The notes: a model not told the origin generated them from the sequence alone. A DNA stretch of 64,000 nucleotides from Paenibacillus whitsoniae (GCF_003955665.1 NZ_RXHU01000056.1:1-64000), one strand, 5' to 3'. Shown: positions 24,145 through 33,086, numbered from the stretch's first letter. A program made the numbers and translations.

Positions 24145-25533
24145 ATGATGGGGGCGCATCGTATGGATTGGACATTGTATGGTGAAGGGCTTCAAACAAA
24201 TGCATTCAGTACGATTCAAAACTGGCGATTCCGCTTGGAGAACGAAGATCTTGCTTTCTCCGATTGGGAGCAGCTTGGATTTCCCGCTGAAGCGGTCATC
24301 CGCCTGTTTTTTAATTCAGGCAAACACTTCGGGGACCCGGCGCTCCTCGCAGAACTCGTCCGGATCCATCAAGGCTTGTCAGCCTTTCACGCGGAAGAAG
24401 AATCCGGTGCCTACCGACTGACACAAGCGCTGATGCGCAGCTTTTTGGATAAACACAACCAATCCTACGACCATCTGACCTACACCGCGATGCCGATCTT
24501 CGAGCTGTTTCAGGATCACCGCAGCTTCGACATCCTGCTCCGCACTCAGGCTGACATTGTCATTGCCCTCATCTGCGACCTGATTCGTTTCGAGCTCCGC
24601 ACCTTGCTCGGCGAAGAAGCACGGATGCAGCAGCACCTGCCCGCTCCTCGCAAACTGAGACAGCGCATCTATGTCGCCATTCGCGCCATCGTCAGCTGCA
24701 GCGCGTTCGACGAGCACCTGATGCTGCCGGCACATATCGATCATCTCATCGGGCTGTGGCAAGAAGAGACCCGACAGGAGGATCGCGCCATCTCCAGCTA
24801 TCTGGCCGAGGAGACGCTGGCGTTGACTGACGGCATCTTCGCGCAATTGGATCCAAAGCTGGGCCTTTTGATGGACTTGTCTTTAATTCCCGTCTATGTG
24901 GCGCATGACGAATATTTGTTTTTACGCGTTTTGCAGGCCTTCGAAATGTTATTTCTTATTGTGGCGGAAGGCCTCAACGAATGCATTGGCCTAATCGCCG
25001 CCGAATCCTACTCGGTAGCCGCCGAGCGCTTTCATCTGCTCAATAACGTGCTTCGGCTAAGTCCTGCGATCTTCCGGATCCTCTCCACGATGACCAGCGC
25101 CACGTTCAACGGGTTTCGCGAATATATGCGAGGGGCCAGCGCCCTTCAATCCGAAAATTATAAAAAAATCGAGCTTTACGCCGCCCATCCCGACCCAGGG
25201 CGCTTTCGCTCGCCTTCCTTCGATTCCGTGCCGCGGGTAACGCGCGAATATCTCCAGCCGGCTTTTGCAAATCTCCAGGACGTCGTGATGCCCCTCCTTC
25301 CTGGCAGCTGCCCGGCGCAGGATATCCTCCAGCCGATGATTGCAGGCATGCAAGCGCTCGACTCCACCTTTGTCACCTGGAAAGTTACGCATTATCAGAT
25401 TGTAAAAGCCATGATTGGCGATGCGCCCGGAACTTCCGGTCAAACTTCGGGAACACCTTATCTGAAACTCATGCTAGAGATGCCGCTGTTTCCTTATTTA
25501 AAAGCCTCCCTTGCCAGGCCGGCTGCCATGTAA
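24145..25533 (+). CDS. Tryptophan 2,3-dioxygenase-like heme protein with long N-terminal extension
   Basis: A 462-residue protein whose C-terminal half matches the TDO fold. Motifs are HDEYLFLRVLQAFEMLF, LLNNVLRLSPAIF, FNGFREYMRGASALQS (substrate-carboxylate Arg), TWKVTHYQIVKAMIG (proximal heme His) and PGTSGQTSGTPYLK (family GTGGSSG loop). The distal His of TDO (motif THQAYE) is Leu here (VLQAFE). About 230 N-terminal residues have no match I recognise. No kynurenine-pathway gene is nearby. It sits divergently from the NRPS under regulon operators, so it may act on an indole or amino-acid group in the same pathway, like PrnB in pyrrolnitrin synthesis. Start may instead be ATG 24163. Confidence 0.75.
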   Translation: MMGAHRMDWTLYGEGLQTNAFSTIQNWRFRLENEDLAFSDWEQLGFPAEAVIRLFFNSGKHFGDPALLAELVRIHQGLSAFHAEEESGAYRLTQALMRSFLDKHNQSYDHLTYTAMPIFELFQDHRSFDILLRTQADIVIALICDLIRFELRTLLGEEARMQQHLPAPRKLRQRIYVAIRAIVSCSAFDEHLMLPAHIDHLIGLWQEETRQEDRAISSYLAEETLALTDGIFAQLDPKLGLLMDLSLIPVYVAHDEYLFLRVLQAFEMLFLIVAEGLNECIGLIAAESYSVAAERFHLLNNVLRLSPAIFRILSTMTSATFNGFREYMRGASALQSENYKKIELYAAHPDPGRFRSPSFDSVPRVTREYLQPAFANLQDVVMPLLPGSCPAQDILQPMIAGMQALDSTFVTWKVTHYQIVKAMIGDAPGTSGQTSGTPYLKLMLEMPLFPYLKASLARPAAM

Positions 25534-25552
25534 TCTAGGCGCCGCTATGCCA

Positions 25553-25585
25553 AAAAAGGTCAACCGAGCTTCGGTTGACCTTTTT
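25553..25585. terminator. Bidirectional terminator
   Basis: AAAAAGGTCAACCGA pairs with TCGGTTGACCTTTTT around a tiny loop between the convergent TDO-like and LuxR-type genes. T/A runs on both sides allow use in both directions. Confidence 0.9.
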
Positions 25586-25601
25586 GTATGTTCTTTGCTT
25601 C

Positions 25602-25901
25602 TTACATCCCCGCCGATGCAACCCTTGTCGGCTCGTTCGACCCGAGCTTCGACACGTTCAACGCTTGCTGCAGCAGCATCGCCGACAGCTTGCGCATGGA
25701 GCTGATGCCAATTTTGCCCATAATGTTGGCAAGATGAATCTTTACCGTTTTCTCGCTGATGCAGCAGCTCTCCGCAATCTCTTTATTCGTATATCCATGC
25801 GTAGCCAGCAGGCCCAGAATTTCCGTCTCCCGCTGCGTCAGCCCGTAGTTCGCGTAAAAATGCTGCAAAACCTCTTGCTCGTAGGATATTTGCTGATTCA
25901 T
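25602..25901 (-). CDS. Stand-alone LuxR/GerE-type HTH protein
   Basis: A 99-residue protein that is almost only a LuxR-type DNA-binding domain: LTQRETEILGLLATHGYTNKEIAESCCISEKTVKIHLANIMGKIGI at about residues 21-66. There is no receiver or ligand-binding domain, so control is by expression or by a partner, as with GerE. Its ATG overlaps the stop of the HD-GYP gene (ATGA, 25898-25901), showing translational coupling to a c-di-GMP phosphodiesterase. Targets are unknown. Confidence 0.85.
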   Translation of the reverse strand: MNQQISYEQEVLQHFYANYGLTQRETEILGLLATHGYTNKEIAESCCISEKTVKIHLANIMGKIGISSMRKLSAMLLQQALNVSKLGSNEPTRVASAGM

Positions 25902-26923
25902 ATGACAACTTCCTTTATATGTATATTCCTTTCACGGCTAAGGTCCAGGAAAGAATTTTCGATTTTTACCAATGGCTTCGTATCATCCGACGGGTTGATA
26001 TACACCACTTCACCCCAGCGGCCGTCCGTGAGCAGAACTTGCCGTCCGATTAAATTTTTGATCATATTATTCAGAAAAACTGAAACGATGTGCGGATCCA
26101 GCTCGCCGAAAAAACCTTTTCTAAGCCGGCTGACAACTTCATAAAAAGGCATCATTTCATGATACGGCCGCTTCGACGACATCGCATGAAACACATCCGC
26201 AACGGCAACGATCCGGCTCATTTTATCCAGTTGACTGTCCTGGAGCTGCAGCGGATACCCCTTGCCGTCCGCCCGTTCGTGATGCTGCAGCGCCACAAGC
26301 GCCACCCGATAATTAATGCCGACCGTTTCCCTGAGCATGTTGTAGCCCAGAATCGTATGTTTCTTGATTTCATCATATTCTTCCGTTGTCAGCTTGCCGG
26401 GTTTCATCAATATTTCTTGGGAAATTTTGATTTTGCCGACATCGTGCATGGTTGCCGCCAGAGAGAGCAGAGCGACTTCCGTATCCTCCAGGTTCATCCA
26501 CTTGCCGATCAATGTGGAAAGGACGCCAACTCCGATATTATGCTGATGTGTATATTCATCCTTCGCCTTGACCGCCTGAAAAAGCTGGAACAAATCCGGA
26601 TTCTCGGCAGCCTGTGAAACGATTGGGATCAATTCGTTCTTTATTTCCAACAGCGGAATTTTCTTCTGCGTTTGAATGCGTTCGAAAATATCTTTGGCAT
26701 ACTGCGCCGCTTTTTGAACGAGTCGCTGTGAAGAATCCTGGTTCTCAGCTGCTTCTTGCCCATTATCCGGCATGTTGACGGTTACAATATCCAGTACGTC
26801 AATGCGATGTTGGCGGAACAACTCCAGATGTTCTTCTAGCACGATCGTCTGACTTGGAACCAAAACTAACCCATAACTCGTCGTAACGTCATACTTTAGC
26901 ACTTTGCCTACTAATTCTCTCAC
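25898..26923 (-). CDS. HD-GYP domain c-di-GMP phosphodiesterase
   Basis: A 341-residue cytoplasmic protein. The HD-GYP domain spans about residues 120-300: HDVGKIKIS (metal-binding HD) and HHERADGKGYP (the GYP signature), both intact. The N-terminal about 110 residues have no recognised sensor. This family hydrolyses c-di-GMP, and lowering c-di-GMP generally reduces matrix production. It is the first gene of a two-gene unit with the LuxR-type regulator. No GATAC operator precedes it. Confidence 0.9.
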   Translation of the reverse strand: MRELVGKVLKYDVTTSYGLVLVPSQTIVLEEHLELFRQHRIDVLDIVTVNMPDNGQEAAENQDSSQRLVQKAAQYAKDIFERIQTQKKIPLLEIKNELIPIVSQAAENPDLFQLFQAVKAKDEYTHQHNIGVGVLSTLIGKWMNLEDTEVALLSLAATMHDVGKIKISQEILMKPGKLTTEEYDEIKKHTILGYNMLRETVGINYRVALVALQHHERADGKGYPLQLQDSQLDKMSRIVAVADVFHAMSSKRPYHEMMPFYEVVSRLRKGFFGELDPHIVSVFLNNMIKNLIGRQVLLTDGRWGEVVYINPSDDTKPLVKIENSFLDLSRERNIHIKEVVI

Positions 26924-27090
26924 GAGTTATCGCTCCATTTAATTGAAAATTGTACCATTTTTCTATTATAAACGACAAATTACAACAAAGGAATGGGAGA
27001 TATCACCTAAATTATTACTATCTCATGTAGGATAAAATTACCAAAATGGGCAGATGAATGCATCCTTACAAAACAAACCATCCACCCGTG

Positions 27091-27118
27091 ACATTCGTCT
27101 AACGCCCTGCATATAGTA
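27091..27118 (+). promoter_or_regulatory. Sigma-K-type promoter
   Basis: AC (27091-27092), 17 bp and CATATAGTA (27110-27118) fit the sigma-K pattern AC-N16/17-CATANNNTA, placed about 40 bp before the collagen-like gene. It suggests late mother-cell expression during sporulation. The motif is short, so chance occurrence is possible. Confidence 0.5.
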
Positions 27119-27158
27119 AGTATCGACAATCCGCTTCTACCTAAGGAGGACTTCAAGA

Positions 27159-27737
27159 ATGGCTTCGAACAATAAAAAGCAGCAAGAACTTCGCGATCTC
27201 GAGATTACTTCGGACATCGATAATTCGCCGGAATCGGCTTATCCCGCTTATTATCCGGAACCGGTTCCGTACGCATACGGCTATCCGGTCCCTGCAGCTT
27301 ACGGCTGGGTATCGGCTTACGATCCGCGCAATCTGGGACTGCCCGGCTTCCCTGGCGGCGGATTCCCTGGCAGCCCTGGCGGGTTCCCGGGGGCACCTGG
27401 CGGATTCCCTGGCAACCCTGGCGGGTTCCCGCCTCCGCCATTCCCAGGCGGTTCCGGCGTTCCCGGAGCACCGGGCGCAGGGCAAGCGCCAACCTCGGCG
27501 CCGCCAACCTTTACGCCGCATAAGCCGCATAAAGCGCCAGGCACATTCGCCGTGGACCCAGGCGGCATCGCACGCTGTATGTTCCGCTTCACCTACGTGT
27601 GGCTGACGAACGGCCAGCAGTTCTGGTACTACCCGATTTTTGTCGGACGCCACTCCATCGCCGGCTACCGCTGGACGGGATTCTCGTGGATGTACTTCGG
27701 CGTGGATCTGCGCAACATCGATGCGTTTACTTGCTAA
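27159..27737 (+). CDS. Collagen-like Gly/Pro-rich protein, probable spore surface protein
   Basis: A 192-residue protein without a signal peptide. Residues about 25-50 are Tyr/Pro-rich, about 58-105 hold collagen-like G-F-P-G / G-A-P-G repeats, and the C-terminal about 70 residues form a separate domain with VDPGGIARCMFRFTYVWLTN and WYYPIFVGRHSIAGYRW, ending in Cys. Two Cys are present in that domain. A good AAGGAGGACTT site and a sigma-K-like promoter precede it. Cytosolic synthesis plus sigma-K control fits a spore coat or crust component. The domain family is familiar in Bacillales as hypothetical or 'transporter', a name that the sequence does not support. Confidence 0.7.
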   Translation: MASNNKKQQELRDLEITSDIDNSPESAYPAYYPEPVPYAYGYPVPAAYGWVSAYDPRNLGLPGFPGGGFPGSPGGFPGAPGGFPGNPGGFPPPPFPGGSGVPGAPGAGQAPTSAPPTFTPHKPHKAPGTFAVDPGGIARCMFRFTYVWLTNGQQFWYYPIFVGRHSIAGYRWTGFSWMYFGVDLRNIDAFTC

Positions 27738-27747
27738 AAAGCAGAAC

Positions 27748-27782
27748 AAAAACCCCTCTCGCGTATTCGGGAGGGGTTTTTG
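27748..27782 (+). terminator. Terminator of the collagen-like gene
   Basis: AAACCCCTC / GAGGGGTTT inverted repeat with an 11-base loop and a T run, 11 bp after the stop codon. Confidence 0.9.
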
Positions 27783-27859
27783 CTGATGCAGTCATGCGGA
27801 GGTGCGGCATAAACGTTAGGATGCAGGGCTTCCTAAGTCCGAATGCAGTCCGAGTTCAG

Positions 27860-28015
27860 ACCAAGTCCATATCCGCCAATCCTGCCAGGCAAACCGATAG
27901 CCGATCTCGGAGAAGTTCACACATGCCGAACGGCTTCGTGACATAATCATCCGCCCCGCGATCCAACAGCTCGGTCTTGTCCTGCTCCAAGCGCAAAACT
28001 TGCGCAAAGAAGCTC
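27860..28015 (-). pseudogene. Response-regulator fragment (OmpR/KdpE type)
   Basis: On the minus strand the frame reads LRLEQDKTELLDRGADDYVT followed by KPFGMCELLRDR. That is the end of a receiver domain, with the conserved lysine in the TKPF motif. No start, phosphoacceptor Asp or DNA-binding domain is joined to it in frame, so the gene is decayed. The rest of the gap (27783-28429) has no intact gene; a 71-codon minus-strand frame at 28036-28251 has no site or partner I can support. Confidence 0.65.
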
Positions 28016-28383
28016 TGCCTGAACCGCTGCAGGTATTAGTTCTCTGGAATCTCGCATTGCGGAGGCGGCGCAAAGTAAAACGCATGCGTGCCGTCACGCG
28101 GAAAGCGCTTGCGACCAACCACCACATCCTGATCCCTGAACTCCGCCACCATGCCGCCGCCGACCATTCGTCCCTCCCGGAGCACCATCACATAGCGCCC
28201 GAATAGTATGGCATCAAAAAAATCACAATCCCATTGTAGTGGTTTCATCAAACGACGATTGTCCCCTTAAGTTTGATATTTTATTCCTTCGTTGTAATTA
28301 ACGATACAAATGAATGGTCTTCTTTACAATGGATTCGTATGGTAAAACTTACAACATCTCCATCAAATTTTCGCAAATAAAAA

Positions 28384-28404
28384 GACCGCCTCTGGGAAGC
28401 GGTC
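28384..28404 (-). terminator. Terminator of adenine deaminase gene
   Basis: Reading leftward, GACCGC and GCGGTC form a hairpin with a 9-base loop followed by TTTTTATTTG. Confidence 0.85.
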
Positions 28405-28429
28405 CAACTTGATCTCATTGCGATAAAGT

Positions 28430-30223
28430 TCAAATTTCGACGTCTATCAGCTTGAACGCCGTCACATCCACCAACCCGCGGTTGGAGATACGAATTTCGG
28501 GTATGACCGGAAGGGCAATCAGCGAAAATGTCATGAACGGCGCGTTCAGCGGGCAGCCGATCGCCTTCCACGCAGCATCCAGCTCCGTCACTTCCCGGAC
28601 GACCTCCGGCAGCGATTTATCAGACATGAGGCCGGCGATGCGAAGCGGCACCTGCGCCAGCACCTTGCCCCCATCGACCACAATCGTGCCGCCGCCGAGC
28701 TTAATCAGTTCATTCGCGGCAAATGCCATATCCGCCTCACTGACCCCCATCACGATCAGGTTGTGGCTGTCGTGTGCCACCGTCGAAGCAACCGCTCCGG
28801 TTTTCACCTGAAAACCGTGTGTAAATGCGAGCGAAATCTGCCCTGAACCGTGGTGCCGATCGATGCAGGCGAGTCTGATGACATCCTGCGCCGGATCAGG
28901 CTGAATGACGCCGTGAAGAACCGGCAGCTCCGCCGTTCGCTTCTCCGTGCGCGCGCTGTTCTCAATCGCACCCACCACATTCACCCGCGTCACGGACGCT
29001 GCAGGTTCGCGGCTCGCCAGACGGAAATCCTCCGGCGTCAGCGGCCTTTTCACATGCATGGAATTCAGAACACGGTCCGGGTACACGTACACAGGGAAAT
29101 CCACGCAAAGCTGCTCCTCGTCGTAAATCACCTGGCCGTCTGTGATTACCGTCGACGGCTCCATCCGGCGCAAATCCTCGATGAGTACAATGTCCGCGCA
29201 CTTGCCCGGGGCGATGCTCCCGACATCCTGCTCAAGGCGGAAATACCGCGCCACGTTGATCGTCACCATTTGAATCGCGGTCACCGGATCGACGCCTTCT
29301 TCGATCGCGCGGCGCACGACGTGATTAAGGTGCCCTTTGTCTACAAGCGTCTGCGGGGAGACGTCATCGGTCACAAGCGAGATGTTCGAGGTGTCAACCT
29401 TGTCCTCCGTCACCACCTTGATCACTTCTTTGACATCGTGCCATGCCGAGCCTTCGCGAATCATTAGATGCATGCCCATGCGCAGCTTATGCAGTCCCTG
29501 CTCCCGCGTCACCGTCTCATGATCTGACGTTACGCCGGAAGCCAAATACGCTTGCAGCATACGGTCATCATCGCTTGGAAAATGACCTGTAACCGCCTTC
29601 CCTCTAGCAACGGTCGCTTCAATCTCGCCGAACATCTTCGGATCGCCGTAGACGACGCCCGGAAAATTCATGACTTCGCCGAGTCCGATCACGCCCTCCC
29701 AGTCCAATCCCGTTTCAATGTCCGCCACGTCAAGGCTTGCGCCCGCATCCTCCAGATCGTTCGTCGCCGGCACACAGGACGGGAACGTCGTGAATACCTT
29801 CAGCGGCAGTCCTTGCCCTTCTTCGTGCATGAGCCGTACGCCTTCCGAGCCGAAGACATTGGCAATTTCATGCGGATCCATGAAAATGCCGGTCGTGCCT
29901 TTCGCCAGCGCCGCTTTGGCAAACTCCGTAACCGAGAGCATCGTGCTCTCCACGTGCATATGCCCATCAAGCAACCCCGGCACCAGATGCATCCCTGCTG
30001 CGTCCCGTACGACAGTCTGCGGTCCGATCGTATGCTCCGCATCGCCGATCAACGCGATTCGCCCTGCGGCGATCGCCACATCGGTGCCCGGCAGCAGCTC
30101 GCCTGTATAGACGTTGACCAGCGTGCCGTCTCGAATGACCAACTCGGCCGGCAGTTCCCCCAACGCCACCTTGGCCAGTGTTCGACTTACCTCCGTAAGC
30201 CTCTTTCGTTGATGATTTGCCAT
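28430..30223 (-). CDS. ade: Adenine deaminase
   Basis: A 597-residue amidohydrolase that converts adenine to hypoxanthine in purine salvage. Motifs are LVPGLLDGHMHVESTML (metal-binding HxH), FMDPHEIANVFG, TGHFPS and VTDDVSP, with the C-terminal family domain ending VRISNRGLVDV. Start ATG 30223 is set by an excellent AGGAGGTTCTACGC; the frame open to 30337 has no comparable site. It is a single-gene unit with its own terminator and no visible tie to the glycan loci. Confidence 0.95.
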   Translation of the reverse strand: MANHQRKRLTEVSRTLAKVALGELPAELVIRDGTLVNVYTGELLPGTDVAIAAGRIALIGDAEHTIGPQTVVRDAAGMHLVPGLLDGHMHVESTMLSVTEFAKAALAKGTTGIFMDPHEIANVFGSEGVRLMHEEGQGLPLKVFTTFPSCVPATNDLEDAGASLDVADIETGLDWEGVIGLGEVMNFPGVVYGDPKMFGEIEATVARGKAVTGHFPSDDDRMLQAYLASGVTSDHETVTREQGLHKLRMGMHLMIREGSAWHDVKEVIKVVTEDKVDTSNISLVTDDVSPQTLVDKGHLNHVVRRAIEEGVDPVTAIQMVTINVARYFRLEQDVGSIAPGKCADIVLIEDLRRMEPSTVITDGQVIYDEEQLCVDFPVYVYPDRVLNSMHVKRPLTPEDFRLASREPAASVTRVNVVGAIENSARTEKRTAELPVLHGVIQPDPAQDVIRLACIDRHHGSGQISLAFTHGFQVKTGAVASTVAHDSHNLIVMGVSEADMAFAANELIKLGGGTIVVDGGKVLAQVPLRIAGLMSDKSLPEVVREVTELDAAWKAIGCPLNAPFMTFSLIALPVIPEIRISNRGLVDVTAFKLIDVEI

Positions 30224-30300
30224 GCGTAGAACCTCCTGTCCGTTTGTTGCCATAATAGCCCTGTGTGAGAGGTGTGTCAACTTCCTCATCGCAGCAAGAA

Positions 30301-30323
30301 AACGGCACCCGTAGGATGCCGTT
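30301..30323 (-). terminator. Terminator of the GGDEF/EAL gene
   Basis: AACGGCACCC / GGATGCCGTT hairpin (3-base loop), followed leftward by TTTCTTGC, just after the stop at 30327. Confidence 0.8.
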
Positions 30324-30326
30324 CCC

Positions 30327-32546
30327 TTATGATACACGCGAATTGTCTTTCGTCTCTTGCGCTAAAGCCAGCAGGCCGGCTATCTCCTCCGGTGGAGCCG
30401 GATAGCCGTGAAAATACCCTTGCACCGCATCGCATTTGTGCTGCTTCAAGAGCTCGAGCTGCGCGCCGCTCTCGACGCCTTCGGCCAGCACCTGAAGCTG
30501 GAGGCTGTGCGCCATGCCGATAATGGCGGAGACGATCGCCATATCCTCCTGCTTCTGTGCGATGTCTTTCATGAACGATTTATCGATTTTGAGCGTATCG
30601 ATCGGGAATTTCCTCAGGCAGCTGAACGAGGAGTACCCCGTGCCAAAGTCATCGAGCGAAATCAAGACCCCAAGCCGCTTGATCTCATACAGTTTGCGAA
30701 TCAATTCCTCTTCATTGTTGGAAGAAGCCACCGATTCGGTAATTTCCAGTTCAATATGGCCCGGAGCGATGCCGTTTTCTTCTAAAATCTGGGCCAATCT
30801 CTCGGCCAGATCGTCTTGCTTGAATTGACGCACCGACAAATTAATGGCCACCGGCGGCACCGCAAGACCGAGCTGCTGCCAAGCGTTGATCTGCTCGCAC
30901 ACGCTGCGCACGACCCACTCGCCAATCGGAATAATGAGCCCGTTTTCTTCGGCCAGCGGAATAAATTCAGCAGGAGATATCATCCCCAGCTTGGGATGGT
31001 TCCAGCGCAGCAGCGATTCAAGACCGATCAACTGCCCCGTCTGGATGTTCTCTTTGCGCTGATACACCAGATGAAGCTCCCGCTGATCCAGCGCTCGGCG
31101 CAAATCATGCTCCATCCGCAATTTGCGGCTGTTTTCTTCGCTCATCTGGTCGTCATAGCGCACATAATGGCTGATTCCCTGCTCTTTTGCCGAACACATG
31201 GCCATGTCCGCATGCTTGATAAGCAGTTCAGCGCTGCGGCCGTCCTTCGGATACATAGCAAGGCCAACGCTTGCCGTTATAATCACTTCTAATCCGTCCG
31301 TATGGAACGGATAGATCAACTCGTCCATCAGCTTGGCAATCAGCTGTTCGGCGTCCCGGTTCGTCGCGTCCGGCAGCAGCGCAACAAATTGATCGCCGTC
31401 AAGCCGTGCGACGAAGCCGTATTTCGGCAGCAGCGTCCGCAGACGCTGAGCGAAGCTTTTGAGTAGAAAATCACCTGCGGTATGGCCGAACGTGTCGTTA
31501 ATCATTTTAAACCGATCCAGATCAATCAGCATCACAGCCAGCCCGCTCATCCCCGCTTCGGCGCTTTGAATTTCTTTTTCGAGGCGCTTGAGCAGACAAT
31601 TTCGGTTTGGAAGATCCGTGAGCAGATCATGGTACTTCATATAGTCCATCCAATCACGGGACATTTTCACTTGGGTAATGTCGCGAATACTTGTAAGGAC
31701 GGCGGGTTGCCCGTTAAAATGCAGTAAAATGGAATTCACTTCCACATCCATGATTTCGCCTTGGTAATTGTAAATTTGCAGCTCCATACGCTCCAGCTTC
31801 TTGCCCTCCTTCAAAAGCGTCAACCGATGGGCGAGCAGCGGCTGGTACTGCGGCAGGACGAAAGAGGAAACGTTCAACTCGATTACATCTTCCATGCGCG
31901 CGGCCCCGAACATGGCCAGCCCCGCTTGATTCACAAACAGCACCTGATCCCCGCGATGCACGAGATTGGCCTCCGGCGCCAGATCGAAAATATGCCGATA
32001 GCGGGACTCGTTATCCAGCGCTGCCCGCTCGCTGCGATGAAGGTCGGCGTAAAATCTTTTGCCAATGATGCAAATGCTGATACAAGCCAAACAACACATG
32101 CCAAAAATCGTATACAATACGATCACATTAACCGAATTCAAATGAAGGTAGGGGTTCAGCGAGTGATGGATGCATAAGACGATCAAACCGTACAGCGAAG
32201 CGAGCAGCGTAACCCGAAGATTCAAATAGATCAGCGACAGCGTCACATACACCAACACAAGAAAGCCGGCATTCGAGGATGGAATGAACCACAGCGATGT
32301 GAATTCAATGATAAAAAGGTAAGCGGAAATCAGATATTTGCCGATCTCCTTTTCATGCGTCAGCCTGTACAGCCCATATAAAATGAACGCATGCGGAACG
32401 ACATACAGCATATGCTTCTGGTATAAATCGCTCGGAATCATCTGCAGCGAAGCGGAGACATAATAAATGGGAATTGACACTCCAATTAAGATCAGCATGG
32501 TATAAGTAAGCATTTTGGAGCTAAGCCTGTTATAATAGGTTACCAC
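30327..32546 (-). CDS. Membrane PAS-GGDEF-EAL protein, probable c-di-GMP phosphodiesterase
   Basis: About 739 residues: five to six membrane helices (about residues 12-165), a PAS domain (about 180-295), GGDEF (about 310-470) and EAL (about 480-735). The GGDEF signature is degenerate, reading ARLDGDQFV, so cyclase activity is unlikely. The EAL signature is ESL (GLESLLRW), but DDFGTGYSSFSCLRKFPIDTLKIDKSF is intact, so phosphodiesterase activity is plausible. A riboswitch terminator ends at 32599, so the start must lie beyond it: GTG 32546 or ATG 32513, both with imperfect sites. The upstream frame from 32636 would run through the terminator and is rejected. Confidence 0.85.
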   Translation of the reverse strand: MVTYYNRLSSKMLTYTMLILIGVSIPIYYVSASLQMIPSDLYQKHMLYVVPHAFILYGLYRLTHEKEIGKYLISAYLFIIEFTSLWFIPSSNAGFLVLVYVTLSLIYLNLRVTLLASLYGLIVLCIHHSLNPYLHLNSVNVIVLYTIFGMCCLACISICIIGKRFYADLHRSERAALDNESRYRHIFDLAPEANLVHRGDQVLFVNQAGLAMFGAARMEDVIELNVSSFVLPQYQPLLAHRLTLLKEGKKLERMELQIYNYQGEIMDVEVNSILLHFNGQPAVLTSIRDITQVKMSRDWMDYMKYHDLLTDLPNRNCLLKRLEKEIQSAEAGMSGLAVMLIDLDRFKMINDTFGHTAGDFLLKSFAQRLRTLLPKYGFVARLDGDQFVALLPDATNRDAEQLIAKLMDELIYPFHTDGLEVIITASVGLAMYPKDGRSAELLIKHADMAMCSAKEQGISHYVRYDDQMSEENSRKLRMEHDLRRALDQRELHLVYQRKENIQTGQLIGLESLLRWNHPKLGMISPAEFIPLAEENGLIIPIGEWVVRSVCEQINAWQQLGLAVPPVAINLSVRQFKQDDLAERLAQILEENGIAPGHIELEITESVASSNNEEELIRKLYEIKRLGVLISLDDFGTGYSSFSCLRKFPIDTLKIDKSFMKDIAQKQEDMAIVSAIIGMAHSLQLQVLAEGVESGAQLELLKQHKCDAVQGYFHGYPAPPEEIAGLLALAQETKDNSRVS

Positions 32547-32602
32547 GCACGTACACGTCCTTTTCTCATCGTTTGAACTCCCGCACGAAACCTCAACAAA
32601 AA

Positions 32603-32680
32603 ACCTTCCCGCGCCAAGTACAGGATCGCCCATCACAACCGATGAGTCCTATCCAACCTGTGCAAGAAGGTTAAGAACCT
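32603..32680 (-). terminator. Riboswitch expression platform (terminator and competing hairpin)
   Basis: On the minus strand AACCTTCTTGC (32662-32672) pairs over 11 bp with GCGGGAAGGTT (32603-32613), followed by a T run to 32599: an intrinsic terminator. A competing hairpin AGGTTCTTAACCT (32668-32680) would tie up the left arm and allow read-through. This joins the aptamer directly to transcription control. Confidence 0.8.
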
Positions 32681-32682
32681 AA

Positions 32683-32778
32683 ACATTCGGCGGTCTGGCA
32701 GCCATATCTCCCCGATCCGGGAGACTTAGACCCATGACTTTGCGTCCCCGACTTTCGTCGGATTTGCCCTTGGAAATT
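32683..32778 (-). ncRNA. c-di-GMP-I (GEMM) riboswitch aptamer
   Basis: Minus strand: GGGCAAATCC, a CGAAAG-capped stem, the invariant GGACGCAAAG, CATGGGTCTAAG, then a stem with ATATGGCTGCCAGACCGCCGAA. These are the conserved blocks of the GEMM-I class in order and spacing, including the tetraloop and receptor. It senses c-di-GMP and sits upstream of a GGDEF/EAL gene, giving feedback on c-di-GMP turnover. The interval 32779-33086 upstream shows nothing else I can name. Confidence 0.93.
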
Positions 32779-33086
32779 GGTTTTAATTACTAGTAACTAG
32801 GAAAAATATCCTGATACTACCGTTTTACCATGACTTGTCTATGTTTTGTATAGTTCCAAATAACTATATTTCCACAATGGTCCTAGAAAAATAGTCAATT
32901 ATAGTCGTAAATAATCGTTTATTGTCGAATAAAAACGAATTTTCGATAGACTAGGTTAAGTTTTCATTAAGTCCACGTTCCGAATATACCCAATATCAGA
33001 CACACGGGAACGATCATCCACTTGTGACTCTTTAGCCCGATGATTTTGGACAGCGTAAAGGATGTGCCATAGATGCAAGCAAAAAA

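Noticed and set aside
28036..28251. A 71-codon minus-strand frame (VMVLREGRMVGGGMV)
   Set aside because: It looks somewhat protein-like, but has no convincing start signal or recognisable family and lies in a decayed stretch; possibly a second remnant.
28303..28320. A GATACAAAT half-site near the adenine deaminase gene
   Set aside because: The right half (AATGG) does not match GTATC and no promoter encloses it.
32603..32636. GTG 32636 as start of the GGDEF/EAL gene
   Set aside because: The first codons would lie inside the riboswitch terminator hairpin, so transcripts reaching the gene use a later start.
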